Shown piece by piece: positions 1-10,879 of a stretch of 64,000 nucleotides of DNA. The position numbers were made by a program, and so were the translations under genes. The stretch's first letter is position 1; each line of letters starts with the position of its first letter. Source of the DNA: Epiperipatus broadwayi (Eukaryota > Onychophora > Udeonychophora > Euonychophora > Peripatidae); NCBI GenBank assembly GCA_028023455.1, contig JAQFVV010000459.1:248001-312000 (forward strand), given 5' to 3'. A model generated the notes under the pieces. The model did not search any database and was not told where the DNA came from. It saw only the letters and a program-made list of their open reading frames with translations.

Positions 1-151
1 ATATCAAATATTTGAAAAAAATTGATACAAGACAAACTTTTTTTTTACTTTTTTTTTTATTAACTACGTTATTAATTTAATTTGACATTTTTTCATACGT
101 ATTTTTTGACGATATACATTCGTTTGTAAACTGGAAAGAAATCAGATTCGT

Positions 152-286
152 CGATGTGATGTAGCTTCTCCTTGAACGAAGTCAAGAATCTCTCAGCAAT
201 TATGCCCAGAAAAACTTGTTAGCCACTTTATTTTCTATTCCCCACTCTAAGTTTTCCCATATTCCACTCCATCCCATTTACACAAC
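152..286 (-). mobile_element. 3' end fragment of a LINE with a CATCA-type tail
   Basis: Read on the minus strand, this stretch matches the 3' end of the LINE at 58.9-60.0 kb: the shared block runs from AAATGGGATGGAG, through GTGGCTAA and CTGAGA, to a tail of TACATCACATC. A third copy lies at 57.19-57.33 kb. Only the last ~135 bp is present, so this is a strongly 5'-truncated retrotransposon insertion with no coding capacity beyond the last few ORF2 codons. Confidence 0.75.
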
Positions 287-1021
287 TAGTGCCTATTTCA
301 GTATTGTGCTGTTTAATGGTTTTCTGTTGACAACTGATTTTTACTACTGAAATAAATTTTAAATGTTCACATTTTGTTTCTATATTTAAAAAAATGAGAT
401 CAAAATCAAAACAAAAAGATTATACATTATCATTAAAAATATTATTTTCAGTTTATAAAATCAATAAAATCTTCGTTATTTATTTTAAAAATCTACATTA
501 TTTATTTCCTTACACCAAACAAAATAAGTTTTAAAAGTTTAAAATTTTGAATATTTATTGCGATATTTTTATATGTAAGTATAAATCTATTATTATTATT
601 TACTCATTAGTATAAGTAAGTTATTTATTCTAAATATAGCTTAAGGCCATATTCACATTATAACGTTATATTTTTTGGGGAAAAAAGCATTTCAAGTCAA
701 AATAAGTTATTAATAATTTTAATTTCTTGATATCTAATAAATATAGTGAAATATGAAAAATATTAAGAAGAAAGACGAATCGCATAACTTCAAAATCGCA
801 TTAAAATAATCCACATAAAACGAGACCCAGGTGTATATAAAAAATATAACAGTAAATTTTGATAGCAAATATATGTTATTATATGGTTAATATACATTAC
901 AATAGAAGTAATTAAATTCAAATATATACAATAATATTAACTAAATATCTGTAACGATGACAATGATGATTTATAACCTTCTATTGAAAGTTAAACTAAA
1001 TGCAAGTCCTTCCAAAAGTAT

Positions 1022-1065
1022 GATGATAATAATAATAATAATAACAATAACAATAATAATAATAA
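1022..1065. repeat. (ATA)n/(ACA)n microsatellite
   Basis: A run of ATA triplets interrupted by two ACA variants. Confidence 0.9.
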
Positions 1066-1269
1066 GTATTCTGTTATTATATAGTACACACCTCATCCAT
1101 AATACTATAATGCAAGAACTACCTCTCTGGTCATGCTCTTTAATAATTATCTTGCACTGTCCGTAAGCATTAACGTTAAAAGCATGTGTATCACTTATGC
1201 TTAGGGATTATATTGTATATAAATCAGTCTTTGCTCACCCCAATGAATTCAGGATGAATTCAGTGTTTA

Positions 1270-1298
1270 TGTATAGTAAATTCAAATCTTACTATACA
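1270..1298. repeat. Perfect 10-bp hairpin
   Basis: TGTATAGTAA at 1270-1279 is the exact reverse complement of 1289-1298, with a 9-nt loop. No terminator or gene context is visible. Confidence 0.8.
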
Positions 1299-1526
1299 TT
1301 TGCTCATAGGTGGTTAAAATGAGATAGTATCTCTCTTCTACTATAATTTTAATAGGTTTATTCCATTAAATTACAAAAATATACAGTCATGCTTTTAAAG
1401 TTGATGCTTATGGGAGAGTGCAATGTAATTCTTAATGTGCATGACTGGAGGGATAGTTATTTCATTATTGTAGTAGTAATAATAAAAATAAAATTTTAAG
1501 ATGCCAAACCAGTAGTGTCCCTAAGG

Positions 1527-1556
1527 TCAGTCAACTGAGCATCAGTCAACTGAGCA
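1527..1556. repeat. 15-bp tandem duplication
   Basis: TCAGTCAACTGAGCA occurs twice, head to tail, with no mismatch. Confidence 0.9.
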
Positions 1557-2019
1557 TATGCCTTGGCCTGGAGGCTAGTGCCTTAAAAAAGTCTAGCAAA
1601 TAGGAAATGCATTTCTCAATTTAAGTATAATCTTAAAAAAATTGCTAACAATTCAGATAATTACTGCTGAGTCCTAAATAGTTTATCCAAGTTTAAAATA
1701 ATAAAAATCTATTTAGGATCCATAATGGCACAAGAAAGACTATTCAACATGTTTCTTTTCATAGAAAATAAATAATGCAAGACTTAAATTTAAGTGAAAT
1801 AATAGATAAATTTGCTGAAATAAAAGCAAGCAAAATAAAGTTATTTTAATTTCGTTCTCTTTTATATTAATATTAATGTGTTATAAGTTAAATATTACTA
1901 CTAATGTGGCTTTGCATGGTCCATCATCAGATTTTCAATGAAATGGATGGCTGAAAAGTTGTGGGTTGGAGTAGTTTGAAGCCTGTCCATTAAAGTATGA
2001 AGATTGGCTATCTTAATAT

Positions 2020-2218
2020 AAAACTGAGCACTGATTGTATATATGTGTGAGGATAGTAATCTGGACCAACTGGGATTGCTGGTTTAGCATGAAATACGTA
2101 TATTGGTGATAATTTATCTTTTCAACATGTGTATGATCAGGTGGGTCAGCATTATGAGATGGCATGGATAGTTGTGGATTGTGTGAATGTCTGAGTTCGA
2201 ATTCCTTATATTATATTT
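2020..2218 (+). mobile_element. tRNA-related SINE-like repeat, copy A
   Basis: This ~200-bp segment matches 51.07-51.29 kb over nearly its whole length. Shared blocks include GAGGATAGTAAT, TTGCTGGTTTAGCATGAAAT and TTTTCAACATGTGT. It ends in a polymerase III B-box-like sequence (GAGTTCGAATTCC) after a tRNA-like stretch. The family looks like a tRNA-related SINE, although the A-box is poorly conserved. Confidence 0.6.
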
Positions 2219-2510
2219 AGATAACAATAAATGTGATGTGTATGCATCAAACAAATGAAAATTTTTAGGCAGACTGTGAGTTAAAATATTAGTTTAATTT
2301 CCAGAAAAATTCAATTACATACATAACTGTTACATACGTCTTCGATAAAGCACTCCTTTAAAGTTGGATATCATAGGACTTTCCATTAGGGCCACTGTAG
2401 TCTCTTATTTTCCACTACCCGATTCTCCCTATATATTCCACTTATATACCTACCTACTTCTGGAATTCAAAAAAAAAACCTCTCATTCCATAAATACCTC
2501 TCCTTATTCT

Positions 2511-2852
2511 AAAACAAATTTATTAATGCAAAACAATTGGTACATATTTATATTGAATACATTATATCCCTGAATAAATTGTAAACTGGTCATCCAGTCC
2601 TTACACAAAATCTATTTTCCCTATGAAGATGTGTGCAAATCCGTTTGATCTAATCTATTCCATGTAGTATATCAAAAGGTTTTTAAAACAAATTTATCAA
2701 TGCAAAAGCAATTGGTATATGTCTATATTGAATTCATTATATCTTTAAAGAAAATGCAAATTTATCATCTAGTTTTGCACAAAGCTACTTTCCTTACGAA
2801 GATGTAAGTCCGTTTGCTCTAGTATATTCCATGTGGTATATTAAAAAAGTTT
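2511..2852. repeat. 174-bp tandem duplication, two diverged units
   Basis: Unit 1 (2511-2684) and unit 2 (from 2685) both start with AAAACAAATTTAT and share TGCAAAA, CAATTGGTA, ATTGAAT, CGAAGATGT or TGAAGATGT, TCCGTTTG and ATTCCATGT in the same order. They differ by substitutions and small indels. No coding potential is visible; the small ORF at 2364-2573 is not believed. Confidence 0.8.
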
Positions 2853-3106
2853 CAATATCTCCTCATAGACATATTTTGTGGCCCTAACTGAGCCCTTCAC
2901 TAGTCCCTATGGGTTTTGATTTATCCCCAATTTCACCTTATAAGGCGAGATATTTTGTAAGTAAATTTTACATTAACCTTCAAACCATATATGGTTATTT
3001 TCTACATGACATCGTTATATTAGATAATTATTTATACACTTCTAATATTATTTAGTCATACAATTCTATACTTATTTATGAATCCTCCTAATTTTACAAT
3101 ACTATT

Positions 3107-3280
3107 TATTCCTGCAACCAAGGAAAGATGAGAGGACTTTTCGCATTCGTCCTAATATACTGCTAATTTTTTAATGTTGTTATTTTTACCGTTATTTTGG
3201 CAACATCAGACATTAAAAAGTTAACAATGACTTGATAAGAATGTGAAAAGTCCTCCATTCTTTCCTTGGCTGCAGGAATA
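3107..3280. mobile_element. MITE with 42-bp terminal inverted repeats
   Basis: The left end (3107-3148, starting TATTCCTGCA) and the right end (3239-3280, ending TGCAGGAATA) are reverse complements with about five mismatches. The interior is short, non-coding and partly self-complementary. The right terminus GCAGGAATAATACCCAA also occurs at the right border of the Merlin transposon remnant (7430 onward), so this is probably a non-autonomous Merlin-type element. Confidence 0.8.
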
Positions 3281-3899
3281 ATACCCAAAAGTTATCGCGA
3301 AATACACAAAAATAAATATTCTAGTAAATATATGTAATAATATGTAATTATTAATATATGTAATAATATGTAATGTAGACGGACATAAACAACCAAATTA
3401 AATAATTTATTTATTTAATTTATAACATAAATTGTAAAAATTAATCCATAAGTGATCCATTATTCTGCACGCAATTAACACAACAAAATATTTTTTTGCT
3501 AAAATTAAAAAAAAAAATTATATGAAATATACACTTAAGCAGACGACATTTTCACACTAAATGCAACCGATTGATTTTCAACCAAGAATAATCAAAAAAT
3601 TTTGAGAAATAATTTTAAAAATCCCATTACAAAACATTCAACATAAGAATTGAGACTACTTACTCTGAAATAGGGTGTTGAAGTTGAAATCTATTTGCAA
3701 TGGAATTCTTGAATACGAAATGACGTTTGTCAGCCCCCTCCCCGTCATTCCTCCTTCTCCTAAATGTTTGTAGAGCACGTGAATGCGCAGTAGTTACTGT
3801 AAATGAAATTTTACCAAGCAATATAACTTTTGGACTAAATAAATGGCAATTTTTTTTTTAAAAGGACAGAAGTCCAAAAAAATAAAAAAGGAAGTAGCA
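3281..3899. other. Gene-free AT-rich stretch
   Basis: Nothing is recognised apart from an ATATGTAATA repeat near 3325-3380. Confidence 0.5.
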
Positions 3900-5800
3900 T
3901 TAATAACAAAGTCAACATATTTATTCAATTAGTAAATTTTCAAAAAGACTGTAAATTCCTACAGCTCTGTGAGCAGAAAATTCAACATATTAATTGACTT
4001 CAAAAAATGTAGAATAAAAACTGTAAATTTCAGCAGTATGATTAGTTTGTTTTTCGACAGGAGAAATTAATTGAAATTGCAACACTTCAACGAGATGTTT
4101 TATAATCAGGATTAAAAACTTTTTTATATATAAAGGCAAGTAAAAGGAAGGAAAGAACAGTAATATTGATTCAATTAGTAATTAGAAAAAGGACTGTAAA
4201 TTGCAGCACTTCAATCAGATGGTTTATAAACAGGATTAAAAACGTTTTTGATCTCGAGGCAAATAAAAAGAAACAACAGTAAGACTGTTATGTATGTGTA
4301 TAATTAAAATGCACATAACACAACATAATAGTAGTAAATGTTGTAAATGGGGATTTAATATTTAAACGTATGTACGTGTATAATTTGTCGCATATACATA
4401 CGTAAGTTATATATATATACGGAAAGATAAAAATACTTCGTTAATTTAAAATAATATTATACGTTAATAGTTGTGTTATTTTTTTAAAACAGCAAGAAAA
4501 CAAATCATTTTAAATAGGAAGGTTAATTAACGAAGAAACTTTGCAGATAAACAAGATGATGAATTAAAAAGCAATCGGGCTGCAAAGGGTAATCAATCAA
4601 AGTAAAACTTAAGCCAAAAAGTAAACTGGGAGGGATTGATCCGACCAGAACGGACGAGAATTGACCAATCAAATCCAGAAAATCAGGACTCGAAAATGAG
4701 TGAAAGTGTAAAGCATTGACACTTTAAACTGGGAGCTCTACCGATGCAGATGAACTGGGAAAGGCGCTGAACGTCGCTTATTTAGAACGGGTAGCACCAG
4801 AGCGGACAGCTGGCTTCCGAACGTCCAATAGTCAGCATAGGGACTATAAAGTAGGTCGCATAGATCTTCATTATTATTTTGGTATGCCTTCGGGTTTGTT
4901 GAGATAAATATATTATGATTGTTTTAATGTACTAGTGTAAATATGTATATATTAGTGTATTGTAATTAAATCTGTTTTTCTTATTCTATCGGCGTTAGTC
5001 TTTGTGGTTATAATTATTGTATGCATATATAGGCAGGGAAAGGTTAGCTTACTGCATAGATTGTTCGCCAGCGAGTATTATAACTGGCGGATATAACAAA
5101 GACCAAAATCAACGTATAAATTAAATTAGTAATTATGTAAATGATTATAAATTGCAGAGCTTTGATAAGAAGTTTTATAGACTGGAATGATAATAATATA
5201 GTCAACGCATTATTTCAATTAGGAATTAGATAAATAATTAAATTGCAGAATTCTGAACAGAGGATTTTTAGAATGGAGAAATAACTGTAAATTAAAGCAC
5301 TTTGAGCAGATATAAATAAAAAAACAGTATTAACAATTTTAATTCAGTTACCAAAGAAAAATATAATTCTTAATTTCCGGATTTGAATCAGATTAACAAA
5401 GTTAACATTAAATTTTAAATTGCAGCAGTTTGATAAAATGTTTTCTAAACAGGAATAAAAACGTTTTTGATATCAAAGCAAGTTAAAGGAAACGGTAACA
5501 ACAGCAATAATAAAAATTAAACAACTTACTTGTAATATTAATTAAAATAAAATCTAAAAATTTCAGCAATGTAATCAGATTGTTTTTAGAATAGATAAAA
5601 AAAATATGTTGCAGCAATTGGAATAGATAAAAGGAAACAATGGAATAATATTAACAAAGTTAACGTATTAATTTAAATATTAAATAAAAAAATAGCTGCC
5701 AACGAATTAATTCAATTAGTAAGTCATAAAGTTAGTGCGTACATTGCAGCACTTTCCAGACAAAAGAATAACAACAGTATTAAACGAGTCAACGTTTTAG
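3900..5800. repeat. Degenerate tandem array, unit roughly 130 bp
   Basis: A motif resembling ATTCAATTAGTAATTA, then ACTGTAAATTGCAGCACTT, then a CAGATTGTTTTA-like block recurs near 3925, 4170, 5120, 5210, 5335, 5545 and 5700. A second block (CAGGATTAAAAACGTTTTTGA) recurs near 4110, 4230 and 5450. The units are strongly diverged and the array is split by the solo LTR at 4286-5098. It lies just left of the Merlin transposase and could be subterminal repeat DNA of that element; this is inference. Confidence 0.65.
4286..5098. mobile_element. Solo LTR with perfect 5-bp target-site duplication
   Basis: The 813-bp segment begins TGTTAT and ends ATAACA (TG...CA with a 6-bp terminal inverted repeat). 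It is flanked by AAGAC on both sides (4281-4285 and 5099-5103). The interior has a GC-richer block (about 4640-4860) with a TATA-like GGGACTATAAAG near 4840, consistent with an LTR promoter. No internal coding region remains, as expected after LTR-LTR recombination. Because the host DNA on both sides belongs to the same tandem array, the insertion is clear. Confidence 0.88.
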
Positions 5801-5815
5801 TTCATTTACTTAATC

Positions 5816-5925
5816 AATATGTAAAACTTTAATATGTGTTAGTATTAAATATGCGCACATTATATAATTTGAATTATATAATGTGTGCATATTTAATGCT
5901 AACACATATTAAAGTTTTACATATT
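5816..5925. repeat. 110-bp near-perfect palindrome
   Basis: The 54-bp arms 5816-5869 and 5872-5925 are reverse complements with two mismatches, separated by TG. Such a structure would extrude a cruciform or give a long hairpin RNA. It lies between the tandem array and the Merlin transposase. Confidence 0.92.
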
Positions 5926-6029
5926 GTATCTATAACACACATTTATTTTGTTATATATATTACTTAATCAATCAAAAAATATGTGTTAAGTTCAGCACTT
6001 ATATACGATTGTTTTTAGTTTGGAGGGAA

Positions 6030-6910
6030 AATGTTCTTTATGTCATTCAGTATTGAAAAGAAGGTGTCTTCATCTCTGTGTAGCCTACACCACATGAATT
6101 CTGCTAGGTAAGAATCTATATGTTGTCTTGATGTTCCTCTCTGCTTTTTATTTCTCCATTTGGCAGATACCCACAGACGTTCAATGTTTTGTGTGTGAAC
6201 CCCAGTCTCGGGATTTACAAAGTTATAACTATGATTGACTTGAAAATGCTCATAACCAGCAGCTTTAAGTTCAATGCTTTTGTACGACTTCCAACAATCA
6301 GAGTAAATTGCGGAACCCTCTTCTATATTTTTTTATGGCTTCCATCAGAGTAGTCGCACTTCTATCCTTTATCCTGATTATAAAACATTGGTCCGTTTCT
6401 CTTATCCTGATTATAAAACATTGGTCTGTTTCTCGGCATAATCCACCAAACATCCATTGTTCTGGAAGAATTCTGCCTTGCTGGTTTTTACGTTTTGAAA
6501 ATAGACTTTTGTCTATTTCTACAACTTTACCGGAACCTCCAATTTTTGATATTGCTCGTTGAAGCATGGCACGACTGCATATAGTTGTTCCAGTCTATAA
6601 CTGTTTTATTTACTAGACCAAGTTCATTTTTACCCCATTCGATTGAAATTAATTCACGTGACCAACAGTAAATAAATCGAATGGCTGTAAGAAATGGCAT
6701 CTTGGAACCTTCAAACCATGTTCCTTTCCTAATGGCAATTTTAGTGTTACAACTTTTAACATTACAACGCCACTGTTTATCAGATGTATAAATGTAAAAA
6801 TTCATCGTGTGCCCATTAGGACACACTTTGCCTCGTGGCAAAATGCCTTGCTGTTGGAAGTAAAGAATGGATTTTTTTTCGTTCTTTTGTAGCTTCCAAA
6901 TTGTCATCAT
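6030..6910 (-). pseudogene. Merlin (IS1016/ISXO2-like) DDE transposase, frameshifted
   Basis: This is the transposase of a Merlin-superfamily cut-and-paste DNA transposon. Starting at the Met at 6910 (MMTIWKLQ), there is a zinc-ribbon-like stretch (CPNGH...WRCNVKSC), then the first catalytic Asp in VVEIDKSLFSKRK, the second in IYSDCWKSY (near 6290), and the ISXO2 C-terminal signature NHSYNF, GVHTQNIERLW and YLAEFMW (6060-6230). Length and motif order suit the family. It is broken by a frameshift near 6575, another at a poly-A run near 6330, and carries a 33-bp in-frame tandem duplication (6371-6436) repeating ETDQCFIIRI. The right end of the element is near 7438, where a terminus shared with the MITE at 3107-3280 is found; the left end was not identified. 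Superfamily call is firm; activity is not possible as it stands. Confidence 0.9.
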
Positions 6911-7372
6911 TTTGGATAATAAATAAACACTTTTATAAACGCAGAACAAGATTATGAAAAGTTGAATTTTATAATCAATAATAAAAAAAAAACTAAATAA
7001 CAAACGGTCTTGTAAAAATTAAGAACTTAATAGCAATCATATTTTTTTTTAAAAAAAGGCAGTAATCAATTTTAAATTTTAACTTGATAAAAACAAAGAA
7101 TAAAAACGCAGAATTTTAAATTTAAAATGATCAAACAAATTAACAATTCCAGCAACAAAGTAATTTCAAAATTCAAAAAACCACAAAATTTTCAATAAGA
7201 AAATGAAAAATATGTCAAACGAACAACTTTATGATTTTTTTTTTTTAGATGACACGTTGTAAAACACGTAAGAAATTATATTTTGTTTACATTTTTTAAA
7301 ACACCTTTTGTGCACGTTCAAAAATACCTTTTCGGGAAAAAAAAGAGCGCAAAAAAACGCGTTTATTTCACG

Positions 7373-7450
7373 TTCGCAAGATTACAGCTGAATAGCGTAT
7401 GTGAATAGTCGTCCTATCTTACTTAGTTTGCAGGAATAATACCCAAGTAC
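7373..7450. repeat. Right terminal region of the Merlin transposon
   Basis: GTGAATAGTCGTCCTATC followed by TTTGCAGGAATAATACCCAA aligns with the right end of the MITE at 3239-3290 (GTGAAAAGTCCTCCATTC followed by CTGCAGGAATAATACCCAA). It lies about 450 bp beyond the transposase start, so it is taken as the right inverted repeat. Confidence 0.65.
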
Positions 7451-7689
7451 CCAAATTTCAAACAATCCTAAACTAACTTGTCTATGACATCACAAAATGT
7501 TATATATGTTCCTTTCTTATATTAAAAATTAAAGATTTTATTTATTCATTCTTTTTTATTTACTAGGGATCCCACTCCATATTTGTGCCCGGGACCTCAA
7601 AACCCAAAGGGCGGCACTGTGTCAATCCTTTTCAATAGAAAGTTTACTTTTGAAAAACTTATTAAAATCAGATCATCAGCTATTATAAA

Positions 7690-8008
7690 TTATTACGGTT
7701 ATCCCTGTAAATTCAAATTTAAATTCATTGGAATATTAATAAAGGTTAGAAATATCAACTGCGAATGTTTTTCTTAATAATTTTATTATTTAATTTTACA
7801 TTAACAGATTATTATAACTCAGTAATTGATAATCACTTCCATTCTGAATTTATTAAAAACATTATCCTAAAATATATATATTTCCTATTTAACAAATTAT
7901 AATTCATCTCTTCATTTGGGTGCGTCCATGTCCAATTCTATTTAGCTTTTTTTTTTCAACTAAGACTTCATAATAAAAGCCTTTTCTTTCCTGGGAATTC
8001 CACAAGTA
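7690..8008 (-). pseudogene. RTE/BovB endonuclease relic
   Basis: The sequence aligns with the endonuclease region of the intact RTE element at roughly 38.47-38.78 kb in the same orientation. Shared blocks include TTAAATTCATT, GAATATCAACTG, TTTTTCTTAATAATTTT, TTTTACATTAACA, GATAATCACTTCC / GATGATCACTTCC, CATTTGGGTGC / CATTTGGATGC and TCCACAAG. It is much diverged, lacks an open frame and stops at about 8008 where hAT-like sequence follows. It is an old, truncated copy of a related RTE. Confidence 0.75.
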
Positions 8009-8529
8009 TGTAATGTACAAGTTCGAAAAGTGGTCGATATCGACCCTCTTGGATCGATTTGAACTTTCTATGGATCCATAGTTTCATTAAACAAATTAGG
8101 AAGTCGACGACAGCAAAAATAGATCCCCTTACTAATGCTATTTGTTTGTTACTTCAAAATATGTATTATTTCAATAGGTACCTAATTAAGAAATAGAATA
8201 ATTCAAAAAATACTTTTTTGATTAAAAAGTCACGTAAGAATGCCTGAAAATACATATAGCATAAATAAGTCCGTACATTGTCTTATCGAACATATCAAAG
8301 CGAGTGCAGACATGAAAAACCGTTACATGTCGCACTTGCTCGCAGACGATATTCGATATTAGCAGAATCTATCAGTCTTATACGGTTATGCATATTACTA
8401 TGTTGAGGAGCAGTACTACAAAAAACAAAATTAGAGGAAATAGTTTATTTATTCGAGTTTGAACAAATCACAAGAGGCTATAGAAATTTTTTATTAATAA
8501 AAGTTTTTATTTCTTATAATAATAATATG

Positions 8530-10170
8530 ACAACCAAAAATAAATGCAGACAGTACTGTTTGGACTATTTGAGCCAGGATTTGTCCCATCATTGTCAAAC
8601 AAACATTTACTAATGTGCCTCATATGTGAACAAGTCTTTAGCAATGATGCCATGAAACTATCAAAACTAGCAGATTATTTGAACAGAATTCACTCTGCCA
8701 AGAAGAAAAAAGATTTGTCATATTTTCAATCACTTAAAGGTAAAATTCTGAAAAGAACTATGATAGATAGTATGTTTGTTTCATCATCTAAGCAAAATGG
8801 TGATGGATTAAGGGCAGTGTACAACATATCTCTACTCATCACGAAGTCTGGCAAACCGTATATCATAGGGGTGAAATTGATTCTATTGGCTGTGCAGGAA
8901 TATTGCACAAGATATTATAAAATGGATTCCTTAAAGCAATAACCTTGTTCAAAGATGTATCGAGGAAGCGAGATGGAAAATTGTTTGCGTAATCATTTGC
9001 AAAAAAAAATGTTTTTTTTCTCCAATTGGACAAGCCAACATTACTGGTAATGAAGCGTTGTTGCTGGCATACTTCGCTTTATTCAAGATAAGAAAGTGCA
9101 TGAAAAGCTGCTTTTTGCTAGAACTTTAGAAACTGACACCAGAGACCAATCGATTTTTAATTTAATGGAGCTATTTTTCAGGGAAAAAAACCATTCCATT
9201 GACAAATATAATATCTGTTGCGACAGATGAAGCACCATGTATGGTTGGTCATTATCACGGTTTAATAAGTTACCTGAAACAACACGTGCCGGAAGTGCTT
9301 ACAGTTCACTGCGTAATCCATAGTCAACATTTAGCAGCCCATAACTTTTAGTACAAATTGCATCAATTGCATGAGTTTGTTATAACAGCTGTGAACAAAA
9401 TTCGAAGTAACGCGTTGAACACTAGACTGTTTGCTCGATATATGCCAGGAAAGTGAAAAATATTTCTATCGATCGGTCCTCCATATCGAAGTTCGCTGGC
9501 TATCAAAAGATTTCTGTTTGGCGAGATATTTTGAACTCTTTCAATCTGTTTTATAGTTTTTGGAAGACAAGAATTCCAGTTTGAAATTTTTTTTAGTAAA
9601 GAGTAAAACGGATATTGCTTATTTAACTTACTTATTTGGAAAAATTAATGATGTTAATTCACGACTGCAAGGAAACAGTTTGAATCTTATCAAAGCAAAA
9701 TCGGTCAATTAGGCTTTTGTTGCCAGATTAATGTTTTTAAGCAAGATCCGAGCTTTCCCAGTTTCCCAACTTATTTAAGATAGGCACAGTTTTATTTCAA
9801 CCACTTGGAGGCTCTTCACTTATGTATTTGAAGATATATCATTGGAAATATCAGACTGGATAATAAACTCATTCACTACTAGTGCAGAACCAAATATAAT
9901 TTTGCAAGATGATCTGATAACCATTAGCACATATGAAGATCTCAAGGCACAATTCAAACAGAGTTATTAAAATGTTGGCTGCAACAAGATATTTCACATC
10001 TGTACCCAAGTCTAAGGACTAGTGTACACAATTATTTTTCTGGCATTTCCATCGTCGTATCTCGTAGAGAAAAGTTTTAGCTTAGTTTTAAACCTGCTTC
10101 AGAACTGACATCCATTACATATGACTTTGAAAGTGGAAATTTGAAAATGTAACTCACTAATTTATAACCA
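8530..10170 (+). pseudogene. hAT transposase relic, ZBED5/SCAND3-like type
   Basis: A decayed hAT-superfamily transposase. Near 8600-8700 is a BED-type zinc finger (LMCLICEQVF...LADYLNRIH) followed by KDLSYFQSLKGK, typical of the ZBED5/SCAND3 group. About 9220-9340 encodes SVATDEAPCMVGHYHG and LTVHCVIHSQHLAAH, the hAT core motif around the catalytic Asp. About 10040-10115 encodes FPSSYLVEKSFSLVLN, the C-terminal dimerisation motif. Frameshifts and stops separate these blocks; the longest open piece is 8544-8942 (132 residues). GTTTGGGAACTCTTG near 10783-10797 resembles a hAT 3' terminal inverted repeat (canonical AGTTTGGGAACCACTG). The 5' end may lie near 8010 but no clean 8-bp duplication was found. 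Confidence 0.85.
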
Positions 10171-10642
10171 GACAGAAATAAATTGCTGACACATCACCAG
10201 TTGCACCCATCGCATTAAATTTAGTTTTCCAAGATAATTTATTTGGTATTCTTATTTTTATAATTCTGATCAACATCATTCGTTGTTGTAATTTTGTTGA
10301 TGTCTGTCTGAATATGTTCATTTTTTTTACTTTATTTTAATGTTTAATAAAGTGATTTTAATATTTGTGCTTATTTTGAATTCGTATTTATTCCATAAAT
10401 GTCAAAATTTAAAAAAAAAAAACTATGCTTGTATATTTTTTTAATTTTATTTTCGTTAGTGCACATTTCGATATTAAATGTTGCACAAGATAATGCTATA
10501 TTCTATAGAACTTTTATCGTTTTCAATCCTTAATTACAAGTCATTAAAATGAACAATTTGATATCTACTGAAATATTTAATATCGAGTATTAAAAGACAT
10601 TTATTTTTATATAGCGCTATGTTTTTATATACTGTAATATTA

Positions 10643-10686
10643 ATAAGCCAATAAGCTAATGCATGTGCATTAGCATATTGGCTTAT
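10643..10686. repeat. 21-bp-arm palindrome in hAT subterminal DNA
   Basis: Arms 10643-10663 and 10666-10686 are reverse complements with one mismatch and a TG spacer (core ATGCATGTGCAT). It sits about 110 bp inside the presumed 3' end of the hAT element. Confidence 0.9.
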
Positions 10687-10879
10687 CGCGTATTATACAA
10701 ATTCATTGTTAGTAAGTAAAATAAATAACTAGGGGTCTACGGTTTTAAAAGTTTTTGGTAAAGGGGTCTGCAGCCGAAAAAAGTTTGGGAACTCTTGATA
10801 TAACCTTTCCCATTTCTATCACCATAATCAAATATACCCATAGTACTTCCAGTTTTCAATCGTGTATCTATTCTAGAAA

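Larger units (their letters stand above)
287..2019. other. Gene-free AT-rich stretch with small repeats
   Basis: No supportable gene is seen. The short ORF at 957-1166 is mostly translated microsatellite and is not believed. The stretch holds an (ATA)n microsatellite, one 10-bp-stem hairpin and a 15-bp tandem duplication, listed separately. Confidence 0.6.

Noticed and set aside
8009-8060. 5' terminal inverted repeat of the hAT element
   Set aside because: The sequence CAAGTTCGAAAAGTGG only loosely matches the 3' end, and no 8-bp duplication pairs the two borders.
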